Positions 39,374-49,490 of a stretch of 64,000 nucleotides of DNA are shown one piece after another; position 1 is the stretch's first letter; every line of letters starts with the position of its first letter. The stretch covers positions 372,001-436,000 of the forward strand of contig NZ_UTHA01000001.1 in assembly GCF_900582195.1 (NCBI RefSeq). Reading direction: 5' to 3'. Source of the DNA: Pseudomonas viridiflava (GTDB taxonomy: Bacteria; Pseudomonadota; Gammaproteobacteria; Pseudomonadales; Pseudomonadaceae). Made by a program: the position numbers and the translations under genes. A model generated the notes under the pieces. The model was given only the letters and a program-made list of their open reading frames with translations. It had not been told where the DNA came from and searched no databases.

Positions 39374-39464
39374 CTGTGGGAGCGAGCCTGCTCGCGAATG
39401 GCCGGCACATTCAACATTATTGCTGGATGACCCGCCGCATTCGCGAGCAGGCTCGCTCCCACAG
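39374..39464. repeat. REP palindrome pair
   Basis: GGGAGCGAGCCTGCTCGCGA on the left and TTCGCGAGCAGGCTCGCTCC on the right, in the cyaY-lptM divergent intergenic region. It is unusual in sitting between two divergent starts instead of after genes. Confidence 0.9.
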
Positions 39465-39575
39465 AGATATTGGTGCATTTAGAGAGCCCCGCCGGACGGG
39501 AACCCCCTCGCATAGGCAAGCTGCCGGGTGGCCGGTATACTCCGGCGCAATTAACGCATTTTCAAGGATTTCGCC

Positions 39576-39749
39576 ATGAAGCGCCTGATCTCTTCCCTTG
39601 CTGCGCTCGTCGCGGTTGCCTGCCTCGTTTCGGCCTGTGGTCAAAAAGGCCCGCTGTACCTGCCGGATGACGATCAGGACCCGGCCGAGCAAGCCCAGTC
39701 TTCGCAGAAGCAGCCGTCCAAAGCACACAAGCACGACGTTTACCAATAA
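39576..39749 (+). CDS. lptM: LptM (YifL) lipoprotein, LPS translocon maturation chaperone
   Basis: Short lipoprotein of 57 aa: basic N-terminus KRLISS, hydrophobic stretch, lipobox LVSAC with Cys20, then the hallmark [11 protein letters not shown] and a charged Gln/Lys-rich tail. LptM assists disulfide maturation of the LptD-LptE outer-membrane LPS translocon. AAGGA precedes the ATG. Located 9 bp before lysA and divergent from cyaY, as in E. coli (yifL). Confidence 0.92.
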   Translation: MKRLISSLAALVAVACLVSACGQKGPLYLPDDDQDPAEQAQSSQKQPSKAHKHDVYQ

Positions 39750-39758
39750 GGGATCGCC

Positions 39759-41006
39759 ATGGACGCTTTTAACTACCGTGGCGGGGAGCTGTTCGCGGAG
39801 GGTGTGGCGCTGTCCGCCATCGCCGACCGCTTCGGCACGCCCACCTATGTCTACTCGCGCGCGCACATCGAAGCCCAGTATCTGGCTTACGCCGATGCGC
39901 TGGCCGGCATGCCGCACCTGGTCTGCTTTGCCGTCAAAGCCAACTCCAACCTCGGCGTGCTGAATGTCCTGGCCCGCCTCGGTGCCGGTTTCGACATCGT
40001 TTCCCGTGGTGAACTGGAGCGCGTCCTCGCCGCTGGCGGCAGCCCTGAGAAAATCGTCTTCTCCGGTGTTGGCAAGACCCGTGACGACATGCGTCGCGCA
40101 CTGGAAGTCGGCGTGCACTGCTTCAACGTCGAATCCACCGACGAGCTCGAGCGCCTGCAGGTCGTTGCCGCCGAGCTCGGCGTTCGCGCCCCGGTGTCGC
40201 TGCGCGTGAACCCGGACGTCGATGCCGGCACCCACCCGTACATTTCCACCGGTCTCAAAGAGAACAAATTCGGCATCGCCATTGCCGACGCCGAAGACGT
40301 GTACGTGCGTGCCGCGCATCTGCCGAACCTCGAAGTGGTCGGCGTTGACTGCCACATCGGTTCGCAACTGACCACGCTGCCGCCATTCCTCGACGCACTT
40401 GATCGCTTGCTGGATCTGGTCGATCGTCTGGGCGATTGCGGTATTCATCTGCGCCACATCGATCTCGGTGGTGGATTGGGCGTGCGTTATCGCGATGAAG
40501 AGCCACCATTGGCAGCCGACTACATCAAAGCCGTGCGCGAGCGTCTCAACGGTCGTGATCTGGCGCTGGTGTTCGAGCCGGGCCGTTTCATCGTTGCCAA
40601 CGCCGGCGTGCTGCTGACTCAGGTCGAGTACCTCAAGCACACCGAACACAAAGACTTTGCCATCGTCGACGCGGCGATGAACGACCTCATCCGCCCGGCG
40701 CTGTATCAGGCATGGATGGACGTCACGGCGGTCAAACCGCGTGACTCCGCTGCGCGCAAATACGACATCGTCGGCCCGATCTGCGAAACCGGTGACTTCC
40801 TCGCCAAGGATCGTGAACTGGCGCTGGAAGAAGGCGACTTGCTGGCTGTGCATTCGGCCGGTGCCTACGGTTTTGTGATGAGTTCCAACTACAACACCCG
40901 CGGCCGTGCCGCTGAAGTGCTGGTAGACGGTGACCAGGTCTTTGAAGTGCGCCGCCGCGAAACCGTGGCCGAGCTGTTTGCCGGCGAAAGCCTGCTGCCG
41001 GAGTAA
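39759..41006 (+). CDS. lysA: Diaminopimelate decarboxylase
   Basis: PLP-dependent LysA (415 aa) converts meso-diaminopimelate to lysine. The PLP lysine is in VCFAVKANSNLGVL, phosphate-binding glycines in HIDLGGGLGVRY, and the second-subunit active-site cysteine in GPICETGDFLA. Substrate residues are present in EPGRFIVANAGVLL. Normal length. Three base pairs before dapF, whose product makes its substrate. Confidence 0.97.
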   Translation: MDAFNYRGGELFAEGVALSAIADRFGTPTYVYSRAHIEAQYLAYADALAGMPHLVCFAVKANSNLGVLNVLARLGAGFDIVSRGELERVLAAGGSPEKIVFSGVGKTRDDMRRALEVGVHCFNVESTDELERLQVVAAELGVRAPVSLRVNPDVDAGTHPYISTGLKENKFGIAIADAEDVYVRAAHLPNLEVVGVDCHIGSQLTTLPPFLDALDRLLDLVDRLGDCGIHLRHIDLGGGLGVRYRDEEPPLAADYIKAVRERLNGRDLALVFEPGRFIVANAGVLLTQVEYLKHTEHKDFAIVDAAMNDLIRPALYQAWMDVTAVKPRDSAARKYDIVGPICETGDFLAKDRELALEEGDLLAVHSAGAYGFVMSSNYNTRGRAAEVLVDGDQVFEVRRRETVAELFAGESLLPE

Positions 41007-41009
41007 CCC

Positions 41010-41840
41010 ATGCTGCTGCGTTTTACCAAAATGCACGGCTTGGGCAATGACTTCATGGTTCTCGACCTGGTCAGCCAGCACGCGCATATTCAGCCAAAGC
41101 ACGCCAAGCAATGGGGCGACCGCCACACCGGCATCGGTTTCGACCAGTTGCTGATCGTCGAGGCGCCGAGCAACCCGGATGTGGACTTCCGCTACCGGAT
41201 CTTCAATTCCGACGGCTCCGAAGTCGAGCAGTGCGGCAACGGTGCACGCTGCTTTGCGCGCTTCGTGCTCGACAAGCGTCTGACCGCCAAACGGCAGATC
41301 CGCGTCGAGACCAAGGGCGGCATCATCGAACTGGACGTGCGTAACGACGGCCAGATCGGTGTGAACATGGGCGCCCCGCGTCTGGTGCCGGCGGACATTC
41401 CGTTCGAAGCGCCGGCGCAGGCCAGCAGCTATCAGCTGGAAGTCGACGGCACCACAGTCGAATTGGCCGCTGTGTCGATGGGCAACCCGCACGCAGTATT
41501 GCGCGTGCAAGACATCAACAGCGCGCCGGTGCATGAACTGGGGCCGAAAATCGAACACCATCCGCGCTTCCCGGCGCGAGTGAACGTCGGTTTTCTCCAG
41601 GTCATCGACCGTAACCGCGCGCAATTGCGCGTGTGGGAACGCGGTGCCGGGGAAACCCAGGCCTGCGGTACCGGCGCGTGTGCAGCGGCTGTCGCTGCGA
41701 TCAGCCAGGGGTGGATGGATTCGCCGCTATTGATCGACCTGCCTGGCGGGCGTCTGTCCATTGAATGGGCTGGCCCTGGCCAACCGGTGCTGATGACCGG
41801 TCCGGCAGTGCGTGTATACGAAGGACAAGTACGTCTTTGA
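41010..41840 (+). CDS. dapF: Diaminopimelate epimerase
   Basis: DapF (276 aa) interconverts LL- and meso-diaminopimelate for lysine and peptidoglycan. Both catalytic cysteines are in place: [16 protein letters not shown] and [17 protein letters not shown]-terminal [13 protein letters not shown] is the family opening. Middle gene of lptM-lysA-dapF-DUF484-xerC-HAD, all closely spaced. Confidence 0.97.
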   Translation: MLLRFTKMHGLGNDFMVLDLVSQHAHIQPKHAKQWGDRHTGIGFDQLLIVEAPSNPDVDFRYRIFNSDGSEVEQCGNGARCFARFVLDKRLTAKRQIRVETKGGIIELDVRNDGQIGVNMGAPRLVPADIPFEAPAQASSYQLEVDGTTVELAAVSMGNPHAVLRVQDINSAPVHELGPKIEHHPRFPARVNVGFLQVIDRNRAQLRVWERGAGETQACGTGACAAAVAAISQGWMDSPLLIDLPGGRLSIEWAGPGQPVLMTGPAVRVYEGQVRL

Positions 41841-41853
41841 GTGAGCAGAAACC

Positions 41854-42579
41854 ATGACCGATAAGCCTCAGGTACCCGCCCGACAGTCCGACGAATCAGC
41901 GTCCGAGAGCCTGGAGGCGGCAGCGGTTGCCGCATACCTGGAGGCTCATCCGGACTTCTTCGTCGAGCACGAAGAACTGCTGCCCGCCTTGCGCATCCCT
42001 CACCAGCGCGGTGACACCGTATCCTTGGTCGAGCGGCAGATGACCATCCTGCGAGACCGCAACATCGAGATGCGTCACCGCCTCTCGCATTTGATGGACG
42101 TCGCCCGCGACAACGATCGCCTGTTCGACAAGACTCGTCGCTTGATCCTGTCCCTGATGGACGCCAGTAGCCTGGAAGACGTGGTGATCAGCGTCGAAGA
42201 CAGTCTGCGTCAGGACTTCCAGGTGCCTTTTGTCAGCCTGATCCTGCTTGGCGACAATCCGGCGCCAGTCGGCCGTTGGGTGACCCACGCTGACGCCCAA
42301 GTCGCCATCGGCGGCTTGCTCACCGAAGGCAAAAGCGTCAGCGGCACCCTGCGCGAGCACGAACTGGACTTCCTCTTCGGCGAAGAACAGCGCAAGCAGA
42401 TCGGTTCTACCGCCGTCGTCGCGGTCAGCCATCAAGGCATTCACGGCATTCTTGCGATCGCCAGCCGTGATCCGCAGCACTACAAGAGTTCGGTCGGCAC
42501 GCTGTTCTTGAGCTACATCGCCGAAGTCATGGGCCGCGTGCTGCCACGGGTCAACAGCTCCCTGCGCTCGGTACGCTGA
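41854..42579 (+). CDS. DUF484 family protein (YigA-like)
   Basis: Cytosolic GAF-like protein of 241 aa, always found between dapF and xerC in gammaproteobacteria. It contains [20 protein letters not shown], the DUF484 opening, then a coiled coil ([20 protein letters not shown]) and a GAF-type domain ([20 protein letters not shown]). No known activity. 13 bp from dapF and 2 bp to xerC. Confidence 0.92.
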   Translation: MTDKPQVPARQSDESASESLEAAAVAAYLEAHPDFFVEHEELLPALRIPHQRGDTVSLVERQMTILRDRNIEMRHRLSHLMDVARDNDRLFDKTRRLILSLMDASSLEDVVISVEDSLRQDFQVPFVSLILLGDNPAPVGRWVTHADAQVAIGGLLTEGKSVSGTLREHELDFLFGEEQRKQIGSTAVVAVSHQGIHGILAIASRDPQHYKSSVGTLFLSYIAEVMGRVLPRVNSSLRSVR

Positions 42580-42581
42580 GC

Positions 42582-43481
42582 ATGGAACGGCAACTGGACG
42601 CTTACTGCGAACACCTGCGCAGTGAGCGACAGGTGTCGCCGCACACACTGTCGGCCTACCGCCGCGACCTCGATAAAGTCCTTGGTTGGTGTGTGAAGCA
42701 GAACATCACCAGCTGGGCAGCGCTGGATATTCAGCGCCTGCGCAGCCTGATCGCCCGGTTGCATGCGCAGGGGCAATCCTCACGCAGCCTCGCGCGACTG
42801 CTGTCGGCGGTGCGTGGGCTTTATCACTATCTGAATCGCGAAGGCCTCTGCGACCATGATCCGGCCACGGGTCTGGCACCGCCGAAAGGCGAGCGCCGAC
42901 TGCCGAAAACCCTGGATACCGACCGTGCACTGCAATTGCTTGAAGGTGCGGTCGAGGATGATTTTCTTGCGCGGCGCGATCAAGCGATTCTTGAGTTGTT
43001 CTATTCCTCCGGCCTGCGCCTTTCCGAGCTGACCGGCCTCAACCTCGATCAACTCGACCTCGCCGACGGCATGGTTCAGGTGCTCGGCAAGGGCAGCAAG
43101 ACCCGACTGCTACCGGTGGGTAAAAAGGCCCGCGAAGCACTGGAGCAATGGCTGCCGTTACGGGCCATGACCAACCCGGCAGATGACGCCGTGTTCGTCA
43201 GCCAGCAAGGCCGGCGCCTCGGCCCGCGGGCGATTCAGGTGCGAGTAAAACTGGCCGGCGAGCGCGAACTGGGACAGAACCTGCACCCGCACATGCTGCG
43301 GCACTCCTTCGCCAGCCACCTGCTCGAATCCTCGCAGGACCTGCGCGCGGTGCAGGAACTGCTCGGCCATTCGGACATCAAGACCACGCAGATCTACACC
43401 CATCTGGACTTCCAGCACCTGGCGGCGGTCTACGACAGCGCCCACCCACGGGCCAAACGCATGAAAGGCGATGATTCATGA
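42582..43481 (+). CDS. xerC: Tyrosine recombinase XerC
   Basis: XerC (299 aa) with XerD resolves chromosome dimers at dif. SAM-like N-terminal domain ([20 protein letters not shown]). Catalytic residues are all present: Arg in SSGLRLSEL, Lys in [10 protein letters not shown]-x-x-R in [14 protein letters not shown], His in [15 protein letters not shown] with the nucleophilic Tyr. It is a core gene and not part of a mobile element. Overlaps the HAD gene by 4 bp. Confidence 0.96.
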   Translation: MERQLDAYCEHLRSERQVSPHTLSAYRRDLDKVLGWCVKQNITSWAALDIQRLRSLIARLHAQGQSSRSLARLLSAVRGLYHYLNREGLCDHDPATGLAPPKGERRLPKTLDTDRALQLLEGAVEDDFLARRDQAILELFYSSGLRLSELTGLNLDQLDLADGMVQVLGKGSKTRLLPVGKKAREALEQWLPLRAMTNPADDAVFVSQQGRRLGPRAIQVRVKLAGERELGQNLHPHMLRHSFASHLLESSQDLRAVQELLGHSDIKTTQIYTHLDFQHLAAVYDSAHPRAKRMKGDDS

Positions 43482-44185
43482 GCATCCAGTTGATCACCTT
43501 CGACCTCGACGACACGCTGTGGGACACCGCGCCAGTGATCGTCAGCGCCGAAGCGGTATTGCGAGAATGGCTGAGCGAACATGTGCCGAATCTGGGCGCG
43601 GTGCCGGTAGAGCATTTGTGGGGGATTCGTGAGCGGGTGTTGGCCAGCGAGCCGGGGCTCAAGCATCGGATCAGCGCTCTGCGTCGGCGGGTGTTGTTTC
43701 ATGCGATGGAAGACGCCGGGTACACCCATGGCGAGGCATCCGATCTGGCCGACCAGGGCTTTGAAGTGTTTCTGCATGCGCGGCATCAGATCGAAGTTTT
43801 TCCTGAAGTCGAGCCAGTGCTGGAAATTCTCGCCAATGATTACGCCCTCGGCGTAGTCACCAATGGCAATGCCGATGTGCGTCGATTGGGTTTAGCGGAT
43901 TACTTCAAGTTTGCGTTGTGCGCGGAAGATATCGGCATCGCCAAACCGGATGCCCGGTTGTTCCACGAAGCCTTGCAGCGCGGTGGCGCTACAGCCGAAA
44001 CCGCCGTACATATCGGCGATCATCCGGGCGATGACATTGCCGGGGCGCAGCAGGCGGGGTTGCGAGCGATCTGGTTTAACCCGGCGGGCAAACCGTGGGA
44101 AGCGGATCGTCTACCGGATGCCGAAATTCGCAGCCTGACCGACCTGCCAGCCGTTCTCGCGCGCTGGAATGCCATCTCGAAATAA
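43478..44185 (+). CDS. HAD-superfamily hydrolase (YigB-like)
   Basis: Phosphatase of 235 aa. Motif [11 protein letters not shown] with nucleophile Asp, motif II VVTNGNA, motif III Lys in [10 protein letters not shown], and motif [15 protein letters not shown] are complete. The helical cap is between motifs I and II. Position after xerC and the length match YigB, an FMN phosphatase in E. coli; the exact substrate here is an inference. ATGA overlap with xerC. Confidence 0.93.
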   Translation: MSIQLITFDLDDTLWDTAPVIVSAEAVLREWLSEHVPNLGAVPVEHLWGIRERVLASEPGLKHRISALRRRVLFHAMEDAGYTHGEASDLADQGFEVFLHARHQIEVFPEVEPVLEILANDYALGVVTNGNADVRRLGLADYFKFALCAEDIGIAKPDARLFHEALQRGGATAETAVHIGDHPGDDIAGAQQAGLRAIWFNPAGKPWEADRLPDAEIRSLTDLPAVLARWNAISK

Positions 44186-44195
44186 TCCACAAACC

Positions 44196-44286
44196 CTGTG
44201 GGAGCGAGCTTGCTCGCGAAGGCGTCAGGTCAGTCACTGCGATGCTGTACGACCTACCGCATTCGCGAGCAAGCTCGCTCCCACAA
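44196..44286. repeat. REP palindrome pair
   Basis: GGGAGCGAGCTTGCTCGCGA (left) and TTCGCGAGCAAGCTCGCTCC (right) after the lysA-xerC operon. Confidence 0.9.
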
Positions 44287-44324
44287 GGGAACTGCATTCA
44301 CTTCAGTTCCTTTATTCCAGACAT

Positions 44325-44355
44325 GAAAAAGCCCGCAGCGACGGCGGGCCTTTTC
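44325..44355 (-). terminator. Terminator downstream of sutA
   Basis: AAAAAGCCCGC, loop, GCGGGCCTTTTC on the plus strand, 20 bp beyond the sutA stop. Its A and T runs also suit the convergent xerC-HAD operon. Confidence 0.8.
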
Positions 44356-44374
44356 AGCAAGCCAGCGGCACGCC

Positions 44375-44701
44375 TCAGATAGGGCGGCTACCGTACTTGT
44401 TGTCCGGCTTCTTCGGCGGATCGGCGACCACGTTGGCCTCCACTTCCTGAACCTTGCCGCCACGCGACAGGAACTCTTCCATGGCCTTGGCCAGGGCGTC
44501 GCGCTCCTTGTTCTTGGCTTCAATGCTCGGCAACTCGTCTACCGACACCGCAGCCTTGGCTTTGCCTTTGGCAGCCGGGGCCGGCGTATCGTCGCCGCCA
44601 TCGTCATCGGCAACGTCTTCCGCTGCCGCTTCCAGGCCTTCCTCGGCCTCGTCTTCGTCGCCTACTTCGAGGTCGTCGTTTTCCAGATCATCGTCGCTCA
44701 T
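44375..44701 (-). CDS. sutA: RNA polymerase-binding transcription factor SutA
   Basis: SutA (108 aa) is a Pseudomonas-specific acidic protein that binds RNA polymerase during slow growth and supports ribosomal gene expression. The N-terminal half is disordered and very acidic (DDDLENDDLEVGDEDEAEEG); the conserved helix is EAKNKERDALAKAMEEFLSR; the C-terminus ends DPPKKPDNKYGSRPI. All features match the known protein. Single gene. Confidence 0.94.
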   Translation of the reverse strand: MSDDDLENDDLEVGDEDEAEEGLEAAAEDVADDDGGDDTPAPAAKGKAKAAVSVDELPSIEAKNKERDALAKAMEEFLSRGGKVQEVEANVVADPPKKPDNKYGSRPI

Positions 44702-44803
44702 GTTCTACCTCATGACTTGCGAAAAGCAGATTAGTTATAGACCAGCTTTGGCAACTGTCGAAAGTCGCCGTTAAAAAATCAGTAACCATTGGTGACCAAC
44801 GGT

Positions 44804-45229
44804 TTATGCCCCTTCACCGTGCAAGGTGGCGAGGACTTTTCGGGCACCGCCATGATCACGGTGCTCGCCCAGATAAACGCCTTGCCAGGTTCCCAGTGCC
44901 AGGCGACCTGCCGATACCGGCAGACTGATCTGGCAGCCAAGCACGCTGGCCTTGAAGTGCGCCGGGAGGTCGTCCAGGCCTTCGTCGTTATGCTCATAGC
45001 CGTCTGTTCCTTGTGGGATCAGACGATTGAAAAATCGTTCGAAGTCGCGACGTACCGCCGGATCGGCGTTCTCGTTGATGGTCAACGACGCCGAGGTATG
45101 CTGCAGCCACAAATGCAACAGACCGACCCGGCACTCCCTGAGTTCAGGCAGCCCCGCGAGTAACTCGTCCGTTACCAGATGAAAGCCCCGGGGCCGTGCC
45201 CGCAGGGTTATCAGAGTCTGTTGCCACAT
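44804..45229 (-). CDS. YjbQ family protein (secondary thiamine-phosphate synthase-like)
   Basis: UPF0047/YjbQ enzyme of 141 aa. Conserved blocks [20 protein letters not shown] and [17 protein letters not shown] include the histidines and glutamate thought to be catalytic. E. coli YjbQ has weak thiamine-phosphate synthase activity; the true role is unsettled. Start at [10 protein letters not shown] (45229). Monocistronic. Confidence 0.92.
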   Translation of the reverse strand: MWQQTLITLRARPRGFHLVTDELLAGLPELRECRVGLLHLWLQHTSASLTINENADPAVRRDFERFFNRLIPQGTDGYEHNDEGLDDLPAHFKASVLGCQISLPVSAGRLALGTWQGVYLGEHRDHGGARKVLATLHGEGA

Positions 45230-45400
45230 ACAGTTCTCCGCACGTTCGGGGCGCATTCTAGCGCGCTCTGGGAAAAAACAAAGGCCCTAATATTCCTGCA
45301 ATGATGTAAGCCATTGGCCGCAGAAAAACGCTCGTCGTAAACACGACCAAAGCCGTACGAAAAATCCTTTCAGCTGCTCTCTCTGCGACAAATTCCAGAC

Positions 45401-45432
45401 AAAAAAATGCCCGGCGAACCGGGCAAATTTTT
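45401..45432 (-). terminator. Terminator of glnK-amtB
   Basis: AAAAAAATGCCCGG, loop CGAA, CCGGGCAAATTTTT just past the amtB stop. Confidence 0.88.
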
Positions 45433-45444
45433 CAGTGCGCGTAC

Positions 45445-46782
45445 TTACAGGTTGTAGCCGCGTTCGTTGTGTTGTGCCAGATCGAGGCCAACCGACTCCT
45501 CTTCCTCGGTCACACGCAGACCCATCACGGCGTCCAGGACCTTGAGGATGATGAAGGTGACGATCGCGGTGTAGATCACCGTGAAGCCAACGCCTTTGAC
45601 CTGAATCCAGACTTGCGCACCGATATCGGTAACGGTGCCGAAGCCACCCAGAGCCGGAGCTGCGAACACACCGGTGAGGATCGCGCCGAGGATACCGCCG
45701 ATACCGTGCACGCCGAACGCATCCAGGGAATCGTCATAACCGAGTTTGCGTTTCAGGGTGGTGGCGCAGAAGAAGCACACCACGCCCGCCGCCAGACCGA
45801 TGACCAGTGCGCCCATCGGGCCCACGGTACCGGCGGCCGGAGTGATTGCTACCAGACCGGCAACCACACCCGATGCGATACCCAGTGCGCTTGGCTTGCC
45901 GTGGGTGACCCACTCGGCAAACATCCAGCCCAGTGCCGCAGCAGCGGTAGCGATCTGGGTAACCAGCATCGCCATGCCGGCGGTGCCGTTGGCAGCCGCA
46001 GCGGAACCGGCGTTGAAGCCGAACCAGCCGACCCACAGCATCGCCGCGCCCATCAGGGTGTAACCGAGGTTGTGCGGGGCCATCGGGGTGGTCGGGAAGC
46101 CTTTGCGCTTGCCCAATACCAGGCAGGCAATCAGACCGGCGACACCGGCGTTGATATGCACCACGGTGCCGCCCGCGAAGTCGAGTACGCCCCAGTCCCA
46201 CATCAGGCCGCCGTTGCCGGACCAGACCATGTGCGCGATCGGTGCATACACCAGGGTGAACCAGATAGCCATGAAGATCAGCATCGCGGAGAACTTCATC
46301 CGCTCGGCGAACGCACCGACGATCAGCGCCGGGGTGATGATCGCGAAGGTCATCTGGAAGGTGATGAACACCGCCTCAGGGAACAACGCCGCTGGGCCGG
46401 TCAGGCTCGAAGGCGTGACACCGGCGAGGAACGCCTTGCCCATGCCGCCGAAGAACGAGTTGAAGTTGACGACGCCCTGCTCCATGCCGGTGGTATCGAA
46501 CGCAATGCTGTAGCCATAAATGACCCACAGGATGCTGATCAGGCCGGTAATGGCGAAGCACTGCATCATCACGGAAAGAATGTTTTTCGAGCGAACCATG
46601 CCGCCGTAGAACAGCGCCAGGCCCGGGATGGTCATGAACAGCACCAGTGCTGTCGAGGTGAGCATCCAGGCAGTGTCGCCGGAATTGAGGACTGGGGCCG
46701 CCACTTCGTCTGCCGCCATTGCAAGGCTTGGCATTACGATGGACAACAGGGCTCCTAGCCCTGCGAATTTACGCAGAGTCAT
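45445..46782 (-). CDS. amtB: Ammonium transporter AmtB
   Basis: Amt/Rh channel of 445 aa with an N-terminal signal peptide (ending AMAAD) and eleven predicted helices. Conserved blocks: GLALFYGGMVRSKN, the pore histidine in YAPIAHMVWSGNGG, DFAGGTVVHINAGVAGL (family signature), and the second pore His in FGVHGIGGILG. The C-terminal tail that binds GlnK is present. 38 bp after glnK; expressed under nitrogen limitation in relatives. Confidence 0.96.
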   Translation of the reverse strand: MTLRKFAGLGALLSIVMPSLAMAADEVAAPVLNSGDTAWMLTSTALVLFMTIPGLALFYGGMVRSKNILSVMMQCFAITGLISILWVIYGYSIAFDTTGMEQGVVNFNSFFGGMGKAFLAGVTPSSLTGPAALFPEAVFITFQMTFAIITPALIVGAFAERMKFSAMLIFMAIWFTLVYAPIAHMVWSGNGGLMWDWGVLDFAGGTVVHINAGVAGLIACLVLGKRKGFPTTPMAPHNLGYTLMGAAMLWVGWFGFNAGSAAAANGTAGMAMLVTQIATAAAALGWMFAEWVTHGKPSALGIASGVVAGLVAITPAAGTVGPMGALVIGLAAGVVCFFCATTLKRKLGYDDSLDAFGVHGIGGILGAILTGVFAAPALGGFGTVTDIGAQVWIQVKGVGFTVIYTAIVTFIILKVLDAVMGLRVTEEEESVGLDLAQHNERGYNL

Positions 46783-46820
46783 ATTGTTTTCTCCTGGGGC
46801 GTTGGGGTTTGTGGCGGCGT

Positions 46821-47573
<753 letters not shown>

Positions 47574-47834
47574 ATGCTCGCGCCCAAAGACTTCCTCGAC
47601 GCCCTGAGCGGCACCGCCTCCCGCCTGTTCAGCGGCGACACCCCGCTGCCGAAAGCCGAAATCGAAAGCCAGTTCAAGATGCTGCTGCAGAGCGCCTTCA
47701 GCAAACTCGACCTGGTCAGCCGTGAAGAGTTCGACAGTCAGATGGTGGTGCTGGCCCGCACCCGTGCCCGCCTCGAAAGTCTCGAAGCGAAAGTTGCCGA
47801 GATGGAAGCGAAGCTGACGCCGCCCGCCGAGTAA
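47574..47834 (+). CDS. ubiK: Accessory factor UbiK family protein
   Basis: BMFP-domain protein of 86 aa (YqiC/UbiK) that helps organise ubiquinone synthesis with UbiJ. Opens with APKDFLDALSGTASRLF; the C-terminal coiled coil LARTRARLESLEAKVAEMEA is typical. Core gene that normally lies next to comM in Pseudomonas; here 10 kb of accessory DNA separates them. Confidence 0.92.
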   Translation: MLAPKDFLDALSGTASRLFSGDTPLPKAEIESQFKMLLQSAFSKLDLVSREEFDSQMVVLARTRARLESLEAKVAEMEAKLTPPAE

Positions 47835-47846
47835 CACTAAATCCCC

Positions 47847-47915
47847 CTGTAGGAGCTGCCGAAGGCTGCGATCTTTTGATCTTCAGCCCTTCAATCATCT
47901 CGGCAACGTCCTACA
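47847..47915. repeat. Imperfect palindrome, second REP-like family
   Basis: TGTAGGAGCTGCCGA at the left pairs with TCGGCAACGTCCTACA at the right (one extra base) around GGCTGCGATCTTTTGATCTT, a Pseudomonas intergenic repeat type different from the GGGAGCGAGC elements. Confidence 0.7.
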
Positions 47916-47935
47916 ACCTGAATGACCGCCGTCCG

Positions 47936-48023
47936 ATTGCGTCGAAAATCCCAGGTTTCTAAGCTCACCCGATGCTGAATGTTCAGCACCGGGTTTGGCG
48001 ACCTGGATCGAATTCGACGCAAT
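47936..48023. repeat. 88-bp structured palindrome
   Basis: Perfect 11-bp end arms ATTGCGTCGAA and TTCGACGCAAT enclose inner pairs CCAGGT/ACCTGG and CCCGATGCTGA/TCAGCACCGGG. DNA or RNA of this stretch can fold into one long stem with bulges. It precedes the C4-like element and may be an operator or a leader structure. Confidence 0.6.
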
Positions 48024-48065
48024 GCAACTAAATTGACAGAGAGGTTTTTTCTCTCAACGAATTAT

Positions 48066-48139
48066 GGCGGCTTTGCGTGGGAGACCTCAGGGTCTGCCGG
48101 TTTCGAATTCACCGGTTCGCCAACCCGCGCATAGCTGCC
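48066..48139 (+). ncRNA. Candidate C4-like antisense RNA in the leader of the BRO-N gene
   Basis: Three nested stems in 74 nt: outer GGCGGCT/AGCTGCC, then AGACC/GGTCT (48082-48095) and CCGGT/ACCGG (48097-48115), giving a multibranch fold. The order and the TGGGAGACC-GGGTCTGCCGG wording resemble the C4 antisense RNA of P1-like phages, which regulates antirepressor genes. A TTGACA at 48033-48038 followed by the GAGAG/CTCTC hairpin may be part of its promoter. The gene downstream encodes a BRO-N antirepressor-like protein, as for C4. Confidence 0.55.
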
Positions 48140-48200
48140 ACCCTTTTCGTTTGGCGACGAACAGAAGCAGTTTTCTTCACTTGAATTCGAGAACTGAACC

Positions 48201-48713
48201 ATGGACGAAAACTACCTGACACCTAGCATCTTCACCCGCCACAAACTCCCCCTCCACGCCCTCCTCATCCAGAACCAACCCTGGTTCTGCGCCCGCGACC
48301 TCGGTCGCTTACTTCACATCTACCTAAACGAACGCATCCTGCGAAAACTCGACTCAGACCAACACCAAACCCGCAAAACCCTCATCCACAACCAAATCGA
48401 AAACACCCTGCTGATCAGCGAATCCGGCGTCTACGCCCTCCTCGTCTACCACTACTGCCCCGAATACCGAGCCCTGCGCGAATGGCTCACCCACCAGGTC
48501 ATCCCCACCCTGCGCGACGCCCAACATTCCACCACAAGCGAACGCCCACACCTCAGCCTGCTCAGTTGGCCGGACATGACGTTGAGTTTGTTGCACTGGA
48601 ATAACCAGCCGTGGATACGGTTGCAAGATGTGCCACACATGGTGACGGAGCGAGAACAGGCAAACCGCACGGTTGTGAACTCATGGTGGAGAAAGGCTCT
48701 GCAATTGATCTGA
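48201..48713 (+). CDS. BRO-N domain antirepressor-like protein
   Basis: Phage-type protein of 170 aa. The BRO-N/ANT-like fold is recognisable in HALLIQNQPWFCARDLGRLL, KTLIHNQIENTLLISESGVY and ALREWLTHQVIPTLR. The C-terminal part (WPDMTLSLLHWNNQPWIRLQ) appears to repeat the short LxWNxxPWIRLQDVxxM theme, so it may hold a second partial BRO module. Such proteins in phages lift repression by binding DNA or repressors. Only remnant of a phage control region in this window; no other phage genes adjoin. Confidence 0.8.
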   Translation: MDENYLTPSIFTRHKLPLHALLIQNQPWFCARDLGRLLHIYLNERILRKLDSDQHQTRKTLIHNQIENTLLISESGVYALLVYHYCPEYRALREWLTHQVIPTLRDAQHSTTSERPHLSLLSWPDMTLSLLHWNNQPWIRLQDVPHMVTEREQANRTVVNSWWRKALQLI

Positions 48714-48738
48714 ATTTTTGCGCTGCAACCTCACCAAC

Positions 48739-48775
48739 GGTCATTTCAGTGATACCACTGAAATGACCTGTTTTG
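48739..48775 (+). terminator. Terminator of the BRO-N gene
   Basis: GGTCATTTCAGT, loop GATACC, ACTGAAATGACC: perfect 12-bp stem followed by TGTTTTG, 26 bp after the stop. Confidence 0.85.
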
Positions 48776-48909
48776 TGTCTTCGTTAACTCGCCCCCCCCT
48801 ACTCCGAAATCCTCCACTCACAGAAGTAACGTCCTACAAAACGCGTCCCCCACGTCTGATTTCGCTGCCCCCTCTCTGCTGGCTATCTTCTGCGACCAGA
48901 TCCAAACAG

Positions 48910-49455
48910 ATGAAAACAATGAGAAGAAAAGGCAAAGCAACGGATCTTCGTAACCAGACATTCAGATCAAACTCGCGAAAGATCGCCTACAAATTCTTTC
49001 TAAAGAACATTGCCCCAAGAATCCCAAATATTGATGCAGCAGCGGTCAAGTTTGAGCCAATTACCCCAGCAGCGATAAAGCAATACTTTCTCTGGGAGGG
49101 GCCAACAATTTTCCCTTGGGATGACGTTGCAGACTGGAAAAGTAAAGATGCGAAAGGTCTGGATTTGGCGATATGGTTCAAACAGATTCTTTGCGGCATG
49201 TGCTATGCGACCCCGCGCGCAAGCTCTATCTGCTTAAAGATTATTCTGTTGGAAGGGCATCCGGACAGGGCGCACCCGCTTCGCGGCAGGATCGCGCCGA
49301 TTGCTCTGCTTGTCGCAGATCACTATGCGCGAGCGCTAGGATGCAAAGAAATCGAAATTCAGGATCCTGATCCGAATGTTGTTTTTTACTACCGGAAACT
49401 GGGGTTCGAATTCGACCACTCCAACCGGCTTGTCATTTCTGTGAACGGTCAATAA
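48910..49455 (+). CDS. GNAT-like N-acetyltransferase family protein
   Basis: Protein of 181 aa with weak similarity to GNAT folds: RGRIAPIALLVADHYARALG (beta4-alpha3 region) and the C-terminal DPDPNVVFYYRKLGFEFD, the usual GNAT ending where Y-x-x-x-G-F occurs. The acetyl-CoA pyrophosphate loop is not evident, so activity is uncertain. Start at 48910 (MKTMRRKGKATDL) chosen since the longer frame begins within the BRO-N terminator; ATG 48919 is an alternative. Lower GC than core genes. Confidence 0.6.
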   Translation: MKTMRRKGKATDLRNQTFRSNSRKIAYKFFLKNIAPRIPNIDAAAVKFEPITPAAIKQYFLWEGPTIFPWDDVADWKSKDAKGLDLAIWFKQILCGMCYATPRASSICLKIILLEGHPDRAHPLRGRIAPIALLVADHYARALGCKEIEIQDPDPNVVFYYRKLGFEFDHSNRLVISVNGQ

Positions 49456-49490
49456 CATCGAAATCAACAACCCAATCGCACGAGGTGCGT

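Noticed and set aside
42582..43481. Tyrosine recombinase as the integrase of the accessory region
   Set aside because: It lies in the conserved lysA-dapF-DUF484-xerC order 6 kb away, and matches housekeeping XerC.
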